From Streptomyces sp. WMMB303 (lineage in GTDB: Bacteria > Actinomycetota > Actinomycetes > Streptomycetales > Streptomycetaceae): DNA of 64,000 bases. The position numbers and the translations under genes are program-made. Numbering within the stretch: position 1 is the stretch's first letter; each line of letters starts with the position of its first letter. The DNA is taken from the NCBI RefSeq assembly GCF_029351045.1, contig NZ_JARKIN010000001.1, positions 1,574,001 through 1,638,000 of the forward strand, read 5' to 3'. This document shows positions 43,117-51,760 of the stretch, piece by piece. Under the pieces are notes generated by a model. It was given only the letters and a program-made list of their open reading frames with translations, was not told the DNA's origin and ran no database searches.

Positions 43117-45713
43117 CGGGTGCTCACCTCCGCTGCGGCGCGGGCGGCCGGCAGTCCGAGGTCCACGGGGACGGGCTGGTCGCGTTCGACGGCGAAGGAG
43201 ATCGCCGGGTCGGGGGTGCCGGGCGCGTTGACGAAGGAGGTGAAGCGGGCGAGCTTGGCGGGGTCCTCGAGGACGCCGCGCCACTCGTCGCGGTAGTCGG
43301 CGACGTGCCGTGCCATGGCGGCGTCCAGGTCGGCGCAGATGCCGAGCGAGTCGTCCAGGACGACGGCCCGCAGATGGTCCAGGCCGCCTTCGAGGGATTC
43401 CAGCCAGGCGGCGGTGCGCTGGAGGCGGTCGGCGGTGCGGATGTAGAGCATCAGGAACCGGTCGATGGTGCGCACCAGGGTGTCGTGGTCCAGGTCGGTG
43501 GCGAGGAGTTCGGCGTGTCGTGGGGTGAAGCCGCCGTTGCCGCCGACATAGAGGTTCCAGCCTTGTTCGGTCGCGATGATGCCGAAGTCCTTGCTTCGGG
43601 CCTCCGCGCACTCGCGGGCGCAGCCGGAGACACCGGCCTTGAGCTTGTGGGGTGCGCGCAGCCCTCGGTAGCGCAGTTCCAGTTCGACGGCGAGGCCGAC
43701 CGAGTCCTGGACTCCGTAGCGGCACCAGGCCGAGCCGACGCAGGATTTGACCGTGCGGACGGCCTTGCCGTAGGCATGCCCGGACTCGAAGCCCGCGTCG
43801 GTGAGCCGACGCCAGATGGCGGGAAGCTCCTCGAGCCGGGCGCCGAGCAGGTCGATGCGCTGACCACCGGTGATCTTGGTGTAGAGGCCGAAGTCGCGGG
43901 CCACCTCGCCCAGCACGATGAGCCGGGCCGGGGTGATCTCGCCGCCGGGCACCCGGGGTACGACGGAGTAGGTGCCGTTGCGCTGCATGTTGGCCAGGTG
44001 GCGGTCGTTGGTGTCCTGGAGTCCGCCGCGTTCGCCGTCCAGGATGTGGGTGCCGCTGTCCCGAGACGCGAGGATCGCGGCGACGGCGGGCTTGCACACG
44101 TCGCAGCCGCGGCCGCGGCCGTGTTCGGCCACAAGCCGGGAGAAGGTGGTGATGCCGGTGGCGGCGACGATCTCGAACAGCTCGGCGCGCGAGTGGTCGA
44201 AGTGCTCGCACAGCGCCGTGGACTGCTCGACGCCGGCCGCTTCGAGGATCTGCTTGAGGGCGGGGAGGCACGAGCCGCAGCCGGTCCCCGCCTTGGTGCA
44301 GGACTTCAGCGCGGGAACGTCGGCGCAGCCCTGTTCGGTGACGGCCTCGGTCAGCTCATCCTTGGTGACGGCGTGGCAGCTGCAGATCTGCGCGCTGTCC
44401 GGCAGTCCGGCGACGCCGACCCCGCCGGGAGGTGCCCCCGCGCCGCCCTCGGACTGCGGCGCCAGCAACACCGACGGGTCGGCGGGCAGTAGGCTGCCGA
44501 CCAGGGGGCGCAGCAGCGGGTAGCCGGAGGTGTCGCCGACGAGGATGCCGCCGAGCAGGGTCCTGGCGTCGTCGGAGACGACGAGCTTGCCATAGGTGGC
44601 GGCGACCGGGTCGTTGAGCACGACTTCCAGCGCACCGGGGGTGGTGGCGTGCGCGTCGCCGAAGGAGGCCACTCCGACGCCGAGCAGCTTGAGCCGGGTG
44701 GCGGTGTCGGCGCCGGGGAACGCGGCTTCGCCGCCCAGCAGCCGGTCGGCGACCGTCTCGGCCATGGCGTAGCCGGGCGCGACCAGCCCGAGGGTGCGGC
44801 CCTCGACGCAGGCGACCTCGCCGACGGCCCACACCCGCGGATCGGTCACGGAGCGGCAGGCTCCGTCGACCACGACTCCGCCGCGCTCCCCCACCTGGAG
44901 TCCCGCGTCCCGGGCGAGTTCGTCGCGGGGTCGCACCCCGGCCGCGAAGACGACCAGGTCGCTCTCCAGGAAGGTGCCGTCGGTCAGTTCCACTCCGGTG
45001 GCGGCTCCGGTGCGCGCGTGGGTGGCGACGCCGCGGGTCCCGGTGCCGGTGTGGACGGTCACGCCCAGTTCGCCCACCATCCGGCCCAGCAGTGCGCCGC
45101 CGCCCTCGTCGAGCTGGACGGCCATCAGGTGCGGGGCGAGTTCCACGACGTGGGTGGTCAGGCCCAGCAGCCGGAGCGCGTTGGCGGCCTCCAGACCGAG
45201 CAGCCCGCCGCCGACGACGACGGCCCGCCCGGTCGCGGACCCGGCTGCCGCGGCACGGATGTCCTCGATGTCGTCCAGGGTGCGGTAGACGAGGCAGCCG
45301 GGGGCCTCGGCGCCGGGCAGCGGCGGGACGAACGGCCGCGATCCGGTGGCCAGGACCAGGGCGTCGTAGGGCACCCGGGCGCCGGAGGCGGTGTGTACGG
45401 TGCGTGCGGCGCGGTCGAGGGCCGTCACCGGGTCGCCCAGTCGCAGCCCGACCCGTCCGGGGTCGTGTTCCGGCAGCCGCAGCGCGCTCTCGTCGACGCC
45501 TTCGAAACAGGAGGAGAGGGCCACCCGGTCGTAGGCCGGGCGGTGCTCCTCGGCGAGCACCGTGATCTCCCAGCGCCGCTGGGTGTCCCGGGAGTCCAGG
45601 GCTTCGACCAGCCGGTGACCGACCATGCCGTGCCCGACGACGACGAGCCTGCGGGCGTCCGCGGTGCCGGGGTGCGGGGCGCTGCTGCCCTCCGGGGGCC
45701 GGATTCGGGTCAT
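43113..45713 (-). CDS. nirB: assimilatory nitrite reductase large subunit NirB
   Basis: This 866-aa cytoplasmic enzyme reduces nitrite to ammonium with NAD(P)H. Domains in order: FAD/NAD oxidoreductase (GHGMVGHRLVEAL; VVVGGGLLGLEAAN; WAVGEVACVEG), a Bfd-like [2Fe-2S] domain (ICSCHAVTKDEL; TGCGSC), then the ferredoxin-like and sirohaem/[4Fe-4S] domain. The last has KSCVGSAWCRYGVQDS and GVSGCARECAEARSKD, which supply the four cluster cysteines. Length and layout are normal. It is coupled by ATGA to the upstream reductase gene and to nirD. Confidence 0.96.
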   Translation of the reverse strand: MTRIRPPEGSSAPHPGTADARRLVVVGHGMVGHRLVEALDSRDTQRRWEITVLAEEHRPAYDRVALSSCFEGVDESALRLPEHDPGRVGLRLGDPVTALDRAARTVHTASGARVPYDALVLATGSRPFVPPLPGAEAPGCLVYRTLDDIEDIRAAAAGSATGRAVVVGGGLLGLEAANALRLLGLTTHVVELAPHLMAVQLDEGGGALLGRMVGELGVTVHTGTGTRGVATHARTGAATGVELTDGTFLESDLVVFAAGVRPRDELARDAGLQVGERGGVVVDGACRSVTDPRVWAVGEVACVEGRTLGLVAPGYAMAETVADRLLGGEAAFPGADTATRLKLLGVGVASFGDAHATTPGALEVVLNDPVAATYGKLVVSDDARTLLGGILVGDTSGYPLLRPLVGSLLPADPSVLLAPQSEGGAGAPPGGVGVAGLPDSAQICSCHAVTKDELTEAVTEQGCADVPALKSCTKAGTGCGSCLPALKQILEAAGVEQSTALCEHFDHSRAELFEIVAATGITTFSRLVAEHGRGRGCDVCKPAVAAILASRDSGTHILDGERGGLQDTNDRHLANMQRNGTYSVVPRVPGGEITPARLIVLGEVARDFGLYTKITGGQRIDLLGARLEELPAIWRRLTDAGFESGHAYGKAVRTVKSCVGSAWCRYGVQDSVGLAVELELRYRGLRAPHKLKAGVSGCARECAEARSKDFGIIATEQGWNLYVGGNGGFTPRHAELLATDLDHDTLVRTIDRFLMLYIRTADRLQRTAAWLESLEGGLDHLRAVVLDDSLGICADLDAAMARHVADYRDEWRGVLEDPAKLARFTSFVNAPGTPDPAISFAVERDQPVPVDLGLPAARAAAEVSTR

Positions 45714-47251
45714 GGGAATCTCCTCGGAACGGTCGTGGCGGGGATGTCGCGGCGGGTGGAGGGGGCGGTCTCGGCGAAGCGGGCGGCGAGCTTCTCGACG
45801 ACGCCGCGGCAGCCGCCGCAGCCGGTGGTCGCCCGCGTGGCGCCGGTCAGTTCGCGGGTGGACCGGGCGCCGTCGGCCCAGGCGGTGCGCAGCGCGCCCT
45901 TGGTGACGCTGTTGCAGCGGCACACCGTCGCGTGGTCGGGCAGGTCGGCGCCGGCCCCGTCCGCCGTGCCGGGCGGGAGGGCCCGGCCGAGCATGAGGGC
46001 GAGCCGGTCGGAGGGGGCCGGGGCGCCCTGGTCGTAGAGCTGGACGAGTCCGGCCGCCGCGTCGGGCAGGCCGAGCAGGATGGCGCCGGTGACCCGGTCG
46101 CCGTGCAGCACCAGCTTGGCGTACCGCTCCCCGGTCGGGTCCTCCAGGCGCAGCACCTCGGGGCCGCCGTCCGGGCGGTCGCCGTCCCGGGTGTCGCCGT
46201 CCGCGGTGTCCTCCACGAACGGGTCGCCGAGGCTGGCCAGTTCGACTCCGGCGGCCTTGAGCCGGGTCACCCGCGGGGTGCCCCGGTAGCGCGCGGCCGG
46301 GTCGGCACCGGTCAGCCGCGCGGCCAGGACCGCGGCCTGTTCCCAGCCGGGCTGCACCAGGCCGGGGCCGGCGTCGGCGCAGTCGCCGAGGGCGTGGACG
46401 TCCGGGTCGGAGGTGGTGAGGGTGTCGTCGACGGCGATCCCGGCCGGTCCGGCGGCCAGTCCGCAGGCCCGGGCGAGCCCGGTCTCGGCGCGGGTCCCGG
46501 TGCACAGGAGCAGTCCGGCGGCGGGCAGCACGCTGCCGTCGTCCAGGTGCAGTCCGGCTTCCGGCTCCCAGCGCACCGCGGCGGTGCCCAGCCGCTGTTC
46601 GACGCCGGTGCGCCGCAGCACGCGGCTCAGCACACGCGCGGCGGGCGCGTCCAGCTGTCGGTCCATCAGATGTCCTGCGGCGTGCACGACGGTGACCCGG
46701 ACGCCGCGGGCCACCAGGGCCCGGGCCGCCTCCAGCCCGAGGACACCGCCGCCCAGCACGGCGATCCGCGAGCCGCACGCCCGGGCGCGGTCGGCCAGCC
46801 GGGTCAGGTGCCGGGCGTCGGCGAGCGTGCGCAGCGCGGTGACGCCGCGGGCCGGTACCGCCGTGTGCGTGCCGCCGTCGTCCGGTCGGGCGGTCAGCCC
46901 GGGCAGTGGGGGCAGCACCGGGCGGGCGCCGGTGGCCAGCACCAGCCGGTCGTAGCCGACCTGCCGCCCGTCGGCGGTGGTGACGGTGCGGGTGGCGCGG
47001 TCGACGGCGGTGACGGTGGTGCCGGTGGCGAGCGAGCCCGGATCGGCCGGCTCCGGCACCAGATCGGCCTCGGTGAGCGAGCCGGTCAGCAGGTTGGGCA
47101 GCAGCACCCGGTTGCAGCCGCCGACCGGTTCCGCGCCCAGCACGGTCATCCGCACCCGGCTGCGTGCCGGATCGCGGCGCAGCGTCTCCTCGTACAGCCG
47201 TGCGCCGACCATGCCGTTGCCGACGACCACCACGTCCAGCGCCCTGCTCAC
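45710..47251 (-). CDS. NasB-like FAD/NAD(P) oxidoreductase with C-terminal Bfd-type [2Fe-2S] domain
   Basis: This 513-aa protein resembles the first half of NirB without sirohaem domains: VVVVGNGMVGARLYEE, the NAD motif IAVLGGGVLGLEAARAL, VHALGDCADAGPG, a beta-rich middle and a C-terminal Bfd domain (CRCNSVTKGAL; TTGCGGCRGVV). It probably passes electrons from NAD(P)H to nitrate reductase NasA, whose gene immediately precedes it, as NasB does in Bacillus. A second possibility is an accessory NirB subunit, as such genes are often annotated nirB. It overlaps nasA by GTGA and nirB by ATGA. Confidence 0.88.
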   Translation of the reverse strand: MSRALDVVVVGNGMVGARLYEETLRRDPARSRVRMTVLGAEPVGGCNRVLLPNLLTGSLTEADLVPEPADPGSLATGTTVTAVDRATRTVTTADGRQVGYDRLVLATGARPVLPPLPGLTARPDDGGTHTAVPARGVTALRTLADARHLTRLADRARACGSRIAVLGGGVLGLEAARALVARGVRVTVVHAAGHLMDRQLDAPAARVLSRVLRRTGVEQRLGTAAVRWEPEAGLHLDDGSVLPAAGLLLCTGTRAETGLARACGLAAGPAGIAVDDTLTTSDPDVHALGDCADAGPGLVQPGWEQAAVLAARLTGADPAARYRGTPRVTRLKAAGVELASLGDPFVEDTADGDTRDGDRPDGGPEVLRLEDPTGERYAKLVLHGDRVTGAILLGLPDAAAGLVQLYDQGAPAPSDRLALMLGRALPPGTADGAGADLPDHATVCRCNSVTKGALRTAWADGARSTRELTGATRATTGCGGCRGVVEKLAARFAETAPSTRRDIPATTVPRRFP

Positions 47252-49509
47252 GCCGCTCCCTTTCCAGTCCGTGCGCTCTCCCCGTCCGCTGCGGCCGCTG
47301 CGGCCTCTCCGCATGCGCGGCCCGGGCGCGGCCCGACGCCGTCCCCGTCGGCGGGCTCCAGCCGGACGGCGCTCAGCTTGAACTCCGGCATCCGGCTGAC
47401 CGGGTCCAACGCGGGGTTGGTGAGGGCGTTGGCGGCTCCGTCGCCGGGGAAGTGGAAGGGCAGGAAGACCGTGTCGGGACGCAGGGTCGGGACGCAGCGG
47501 GTGCGGGCGAGGACGGCGCCGCGCCGCGAGACGATCCGCGCGGTGTCCCCGTCGGTGAGACCGGCGCGGCGGGCCGTGTCCGGGTGCACCTCGACGTAGG
47601 GTCCGGGCCCGGCGGCGGCCAGTTCGGGCACCCGGCGGGTCTGCGCTCCGGACTGGTAGTGCTGCAACTGCCGCCCGGTGGTGGCGTACAGCGGGTGCGC
47701 GGCGTCGGGCAGTTCGGCCGCGTCCCGGTGCTCGACGGGCAGGAAGCGGGCCCGCCCGTCCGGATGTGCGAACCGGTCGAGGAAGAGACGCGGGGTGCCG
47801 ACGGCGCCGGCCGGCTCCGTCGCACCGGTGGCCGGCGGTGCCGCGGGGACGGGCCAGTACACCGGCCGTTCCGCGTCCAGGAGTTCCGGCGCGGCACCCG
47901 CGTAGTCGGCTGTGCCGCCCGCCGAGGCGCGGCGCAGTTCGTCGAGGACGGTGGCCGGGTCGGTGGGGAACTCGTGTCCGGCGCGGCCCAGCCGCACCGC
48001 CAGGCCGTGCAGCACCTCCAGGTCGGTCCGCACCCCGGGCGGCGGGGGCTGGGCGGCGCGGCGGCGCAGGACGCGGCCCTCCAGATTGGTCATGGTGCCG
48101 GACTCCTCGGCCCACATGGCGACGGGCAGCACCACGTCGGCGAGTTCGGCGGTCTCCGAACGGAAGAAGTCGGCCACGACCAGCAGGTCCAGCGCGCCCA
48201 GCCGGTCGGCGACACGGCGGGCGCGCGGCGCGGAGACGACCGGGTTGGAACCCATCACCAGCAGCGCGCCGGGTCCGTCCGGGGTGCCGAGCGCGTCCAG
48301 CAGCTCCCAGGCGCTGCGTCCGGCGCCGGGCAGCGACGCCGCGGGCACGCCCCAGACCCCGGCGACGTGCGCGCGGGCCGCGGGATCCTCGATGTGCCGG
48401 TAGCCGGGCAGCTGGTCGGCCTTCTGGCCGTGCTCGCGGCCGCCCTGCCCGTTGCCCTGGCCGGTCAGGCAGCCGTAGCCGGAGCCCGGGGTGCCGGGCA
48501 GTCCGAGCGCCAGGGCCAGGTCGATCCAGGCGGAGACGGTGTCGACACCCTTGCTGTGCTGCTCGGCACCGCGTCCGGTGAGGATGTGGGCGCGCGGGGC
48601 CCTGGCCAGTGCGGCGGCGGCGCAGCGCAGGTCGGCGGCGGCCACGCCGGTCAGCCGCTCGGTGCGCTCCGGCCACCAGCGCGCCGCGGACCGCCGTACC
48701 GCCTCCCAGCCGGTGGTGCGCTCCCGGCGGTAGGCGAGGCGCCGCGGCGTGTCCAGGTGCCCTTCCACCAGTGCGATGTGCAGCAGCCCGAGCGCCAGGG
48801 CCAGGTCGGTGCCCGGCGCCGGCTGGAGGTGGATGCCGCCGCCGTCGAGCGCCGCCTGGGCCGTGGCGGTCCGGCGCGGGTCGACGACGATCAGCCGTGC
48901 CGGATCGAGGTGTCCCATCAGCGGCGGCATCGTCTCGGCGGGGTTGGCGCCGACGAGCAGCAGCGCACCGGAGTCGTCCAGGTCCGTGACCGGGAAGGGC
49001 AGTCCGCGGTCGAGTCCGAAGGCCCGGTTGCCCGCCGCGGCCGCCGACGACATGCAGAACCGGCCGTTGTAGTCGATCTGCGAGGTGCCGAGCGCGATCC
49101 GGGCGAACTTGCCGAGCGCATACGCCTTCTCGTTCGTCAGCCCGCCGCTGCCGAAGACGGCGACGGCGTCGGCACCGCGCCGCGTGCGCAGGGCGGCGAA
49201 GCGCCGGGCCACCAGGTCCAGGGCCTCGTCCCAACCGGCCGCGCGGAGCGGGCCGCCCGCGGCATCCCGGATCAGCGGGGTGGTCAGCCGGTCGGGCGAG
49301 TCCAGCAGTTGCGCGGAGGTCCAGCCCTTCTGGCAGAGGCCGCCCCGGTTGGTGGGGAACGCACGCGGGGCGACGGCCGGGCGGGGCGGCGCGGAGGGCG
49401 TGCCCGGTGCGGTGTCGGGGGCGGGCCCGGGGGTGAGGGTCATGGCGCACTGGAGGGCGCAGTACGGGCAGTGGGTCGCGGTGGCGGACCGGGGGGCGGC
49501 GGTGGTCAC
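47248..49509 (-). CDS. nasA: assimilatory nitrate reductase catalytic subunit NasA
   Basis: This 753-aa cytoplasmic Mo-bis-MGD enzyme reduces nitrate to nitrite. The N-terminal [4Fe-4S] ligands are CPYCALQC followed by GGLCQKGW. NGRFCMSSAAAA, VGANPAETMP, GRGAEQHSKG, GYGCLTGQGNGQGGREHG and the C-terminal molydopterin dinucleotide-binding region (LYATTGRQLQHYQSG, FLPFHF) match the family. It lacks the C-terminal Bfd domain of some NasA proteins; that function is on the next gene. The GTG at 49509 follows the narK stop by one base. No Tat signal, consistent with assimilation. Confidence 0.95.
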   Translation of the reverse strand: MTTAAPRSATATHCPYCALQCAMTLTPGPAPDTAPGTPSAPPRPAVAPRAFPTNRGGLCQKGWTSAQLLDSPDRLTTPLIRDAAGGPLRAAGWDEALDLVARRFAALRTRRGADAVAVFGSGGLTNEKAYALGKFARIALGTSQIDYNGRFCMSSAAAAGNRAFGLDRGLPFPVTDLDDSGALLLVGANPAETMPPLMGHLDPARLIVVDPRRTATAQAALDGGGIHLQPAPGTDLALALGLLHIALVEGHLDTPRRLAYRRERTTGWEAVRRSAARWWPERTERLTGVAAADLRCAAAALARAPRAHILTGRGAEQHSKGVDTVSAWIDLALALGLPGTPGSGYGCLTGQGNGQGGREHGQKADQLPGYRHIEDPAARAHVAGVWGVPAASLPGAGRSAWELLDALGTPDGPGALLVMGSNPVVSAPRARRVADRLGALDLLVVADFFRSETAELADVVLPVAMWAEESGTMTNLEGRVLRRRAAQPPPPGVRTDLEVLHGLAVRLGRAGHEFPTDPATVLDELRRASAGGTADYAGAAPELLDAERPVYWPVPAAPPATGATEPAGAVGTPRLFLDRFAHPDGRARFLPVEHRDAAELPDAAHPLYATTGRQLQHYQSGAQTRRVPELAAAGPGPYVEVHPDTARRAGLTDGDTARIVSRRGAVLARTRCVPTLRPDTVFLPFHFPGDGAANALTNPALDPVSRMPEFKLSAVRLEPADGDGVGPRPGRACGEAAAAAADGESARTGKGAA

Positions 49510-49510
49510 C

Positions 49511-50917
49511 TCAGGCCCCCCGTTCGGCGACGGCCGGCTGCGGCTGGGCATCCGGTTCCGGTCGGGCCGGCTGCCGCCGCGCCCCGGCCGCCGGGCCGGC
49601 GGGTCCGGCGGCGGGCCGCCGCAGGTATCCGGCCCAGGTCACCACCAGGCACAGCAGGTAGAAGGCCAGGAAGGCGCCGATCGCCGCGTCCGCGTCACCC
49701 GTGCTCCGGTACGACTGGCGGAAGGCGAGGTTGATGCCGACCCCGCCCAGGGCGCCCATCGCGCCCGAGACGGCGATGACGGCACCGGCCAGTCGGCGTC
49801 CCCGGGCCAGGGCTGCCGCCGGGTCCGCCCCGGCCTCCACCGCGCTGCGGGCGCGTGCGGCGTAGCGGGCGGGGATCATCTTGTAGGTGGCGCCGTTGCC
49901 CAGTCCGGTCAGCACGAACACCGCGGTGAAGGCGGCCACGTAGGCGGCGAACGAGTCGGCGGCCGAGGCGGCCAGCACACAGCCGGCGCCGCAGGCCAGC
50001 GCCAGGAAGGACCATGCGGTGACCCGGGCGCCGCCGAACCGGTCGGCCAGCCGGCCGCCCAGCGGCCGGGAGAGCGAGCCGAGCAGCGGGCCGAGGAAGG
50101 TCAGCGCGGCGGCCTGCGCGGGGCTCTTGCCGAACTCGTTCTGCAGCACCAGTCCGAAGCCGAAGCCGAGGCCGATGAAGGACCCGAAGGTGCCGATGTA
50201 CAGCAGGGAGAGCGTCCAGCAGTGGACGTCGCGCACCGCGCTGCGGTAGGCGCCGTAGTCGGTGCGGTTGGTGGCCAGGTTGTCCATTCCCCGGCGGGCC
50301 AGCAGCGCGGCCAGCAGCAGGGCCGGGACGAACAGCAGGGGCAGCACCTCCGGATGGGCGACCCCCACAGTGGCCAGTACGGCCAGCCCCAGCAGCTGCA
50401 CCGTGGCGACCCCGAGATTGCCGCCCCCGGCGTTCAGCCCCAGCGCCCAGCCCTTCTCCCGCTCGGGGAAGAAGCCGTTGATGTTGACCATGGAGGAGGC
50501 GAAGTTGCCGCCCCCCAGACCGGACACGGCCGCGCACAGCAGCAGTACCCACAGCGGCGTGTCCGGGCGGCGCACCAGTACCGCCGCCGACGCCACGGGT
50601 ATCAGCAGCGCCAGCGCGGAGCACACCGTCCAGGTGCGGCCCCCGAACCTGGTGACGGCGAACCCGTAGGGCAGCCGCAACAGCGCGCCCACCAGGGACA
50701 CCAGCGACACCAGCAGGAACTTCTGGTCCGGGGTCAGGGTGAAGCCGGCCTCCGGCGTCATGAACAGCACCAGTACCGACCACAGGCTCCAGACCGCGAA
50801 CCCGACGTGCTCGGCGTACACGGACAGCCACAGGTTGCGCCGCGCCGTGCGCCGTCCCTCGCTCGCCCAGAAGCCCGGGTCCTCCGGCTCCCATCGGGTG
50901 ATCCATCGTGCTCGCAC
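49511..50917 (-). CDS. narK: nitrate/nitrite transporter NarK (MFS, NNP family)
   Basis: This 468-aa MFS protein has about twelve helices. It shows the two nitrate signatures of the NNP family, SGLGGGNFASSMVNINGFFP and TGLGNGATYKMIPARYA, plus the MFS loop GGRLADRFGG. An N-terminal leader (WITRWEPEDPGFWASEG) and a Pro/Gln/Ala-rich C-terminal tail are cytoplasmic. It is the first gene of the nitrate operon, so uptake and reduction are co-regulated. The start is a GTG, with a GlnR box about 50 bp upstream. Confidence 0.95.
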   Translation of the reverse strand: MRARWITRWEPEDPGFWASEGRRTARRNLWLSVYAEHVGFAVWSLWSVLVLFMTPEAGFTLTPDQKFLLVSLVSLVGALLRLPYGFAVTRFGGRTWTVCSALALLIPVASAAVLVRRPDTPLWVLLLCAAVSGLGGGNFASSMVNINGFFPEREKGWALGLNAGGGNLGVATVQLLGLAVLATVGVAHPEVLPLLFVPALLLAALLARRGMDNLATNRTDYGAYRSAVRDVHCWTLSLLYIGTFGSFIGLGFGFGLVLQNEFGKSPAQAAALTFLGPLLGSLSRPLGGRLADRFGGARVTAWSFLALACGAGCVLAASAADSFAAYVAAFTAVFVLTGLGNGATYKMIPARYAARARSAVEAGADPAAALARGRRLAGAVIAVSGAMGALGGVGINLAFRQSYRSTGDADAAIGAFLAFYLLCLVVTWAGYLRRPAAGPAGPAAGARRQPARPEPDAQPQPAVAERGA

Positions 50918-50964
50918 ATCGTCTCCTGTTCCGCTGGAAGGAACACCGATGCTAGGAGCGGACC

Positions 50965-51002
50965 GTTACCGCCTCCGGGCCGCCCCGTAACGCACACGAA
51001 AG
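50965..51002. promoter_or_regulatory. GlnR box upstream of the nitrate operon
   Basis: GTTAC-n6-CGGGC-n6-GTAAC-n6-GAAAG has exactly the spacing of the streptomycete GlnR consensus gTnAc-n6-GaAAc-n6-GtnAC-n6-GAAAc. Elements 1, 3 and 4 match well; element 2 is degenerate. It lies 48 bp upstream of narK, suggesting nitrogen-limitation control by GlnR. Confidence 0.75.
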
Positions 51003-51028
51003 CGAGTGCTCACGCGGGCCGCGGGGAC

Positions 51029-51047
51029 GGTGTGAGGATCTCTCACC
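51029..51047. promoter_or_regulatory. inverted repeat upstream of VOC gene
   Basis: GGTGTGAG-gat-CTCTCACC pairs throughout except for one central T-T mismatch per arm. It lies 107 bp before the VOC start. A regulator site is only inferred. Confidence 0.3.
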
Positions 51048-51153
51048 GCGGGCCGATGAATTCCGGCGCCGCGGCCGGTCTCTCCTGCGAGGACACCCTG
51101 GCGGACGGCCCGGTACCCCGGTCCGCCGCACCGATCGCTCAGGAGGGCGCATC

Positions 51154-51645
51154 ATGATGCAGCCGCAGAAGATCAAGACGTTCCTCTGGTACGACGGGCA
51201 GGCCGAGGAGGCGGCGCGGTTCTACGTCTCCCTCTTCGCGGACTCCCGCATCGTGGAGGTGACCCACTACAACGACGCCGCTCCCGGGGAGACCGGCTCG
51301 GTCATGACGGTCGTCTTCGAACTGGCCGGGCAGCAGTTCGTGGCGCTCAACGGCGGACCGGAGTTCTCCTTCACCGAGGCGATCTCGCTGCAGGTGGACT
51401 GCGAGTCGCAGGACGAGGTGGACGGCCTGTGGGCGAAGCTGACCGCCGACGGGGGGCAGGAGGGGCCGTGCGGCTGGCTCAAGGACAAGTACGGCCTGTC
51501 CTGGCAGATCGTGCCACGCCGGCTGCTGGAGCTGGTCAGCTCCTCGGACCCGAAGGTGTCCGAGCCGGCCACCCGCGCCATGCTCCGGATGAAGAAGCTC
51601 GATGTGAGCACGCTGGAGGACGCCGTGCGGCAGGGATCCGCCTGA
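51154..51645 (+). CDS. VOC-superfamily protein (PhnB/3-demethylubiquinone methyltransferase-like)
   Basis: This 163-aa protein begins IKTFLWYDGQAEEAARFYVSLFADSRIVEV and contains QFVALNGGPEFSFTEAISLQVDCESQDEVDGLWAKL and GWLKDKYGLSWQIVP, the two beta-alpha-beta-beta-beta modules of the vicinal-oxygen-chelate fold. Annotation as a ubiquinone methyltransferase is traditional but unsupported for this group, and the function is unknown. GGAGG precedes the ATG. It is divergent from the nitrate operon. Confidence 0.85.
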   Translation: MMQPQKIKTFLWYDGQAEEAARFYVSLFADSRIVEVTHYNDAAPGETGSVMTVVFELAGQQFVALNGGPEFSFTEAISLQVDCESQDEVDGLWAKLTADGGQEGPCGWLKDKYGLSWQIVPRRLLELVSSSDPKVSEPATRAMLRMKKLDVSTLEDAVRQGSA

Positions 51646-51760
51646 GCGGCGGGCGGCCGCTACCGGTGTGCGCCGTCCGACCCGGAATCCGCGCCCGGAC
51701 CGCGCACACCCGCCCCGCGACCGGCGACAGCCGACCGTCGGTGACGGCGGCAGCCGACCG

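Noticed and set aside
43113..46778. 1221-residue frame suggesting an extended NirB
   Set aside because: The first 355 residues shadow the NasB-like gene; real NirB starts at 45713 with an ATGA overlap.
45710..49450. 1246-residue frame suggesting a NasA-NasB fusion
   Set aside because: The N-terminal 730 residues are a shadow of nasA in another frame; only the last 513 residues, starting at GTG 47251, are a real protein.
51154..51645. Ubiquinone biosynthesis methyltransferase
   Set aside because: The similarity is to VOC/PhnB-like proteins only; no SAM-binding motif is present, and actinobacteria use menaquinone.
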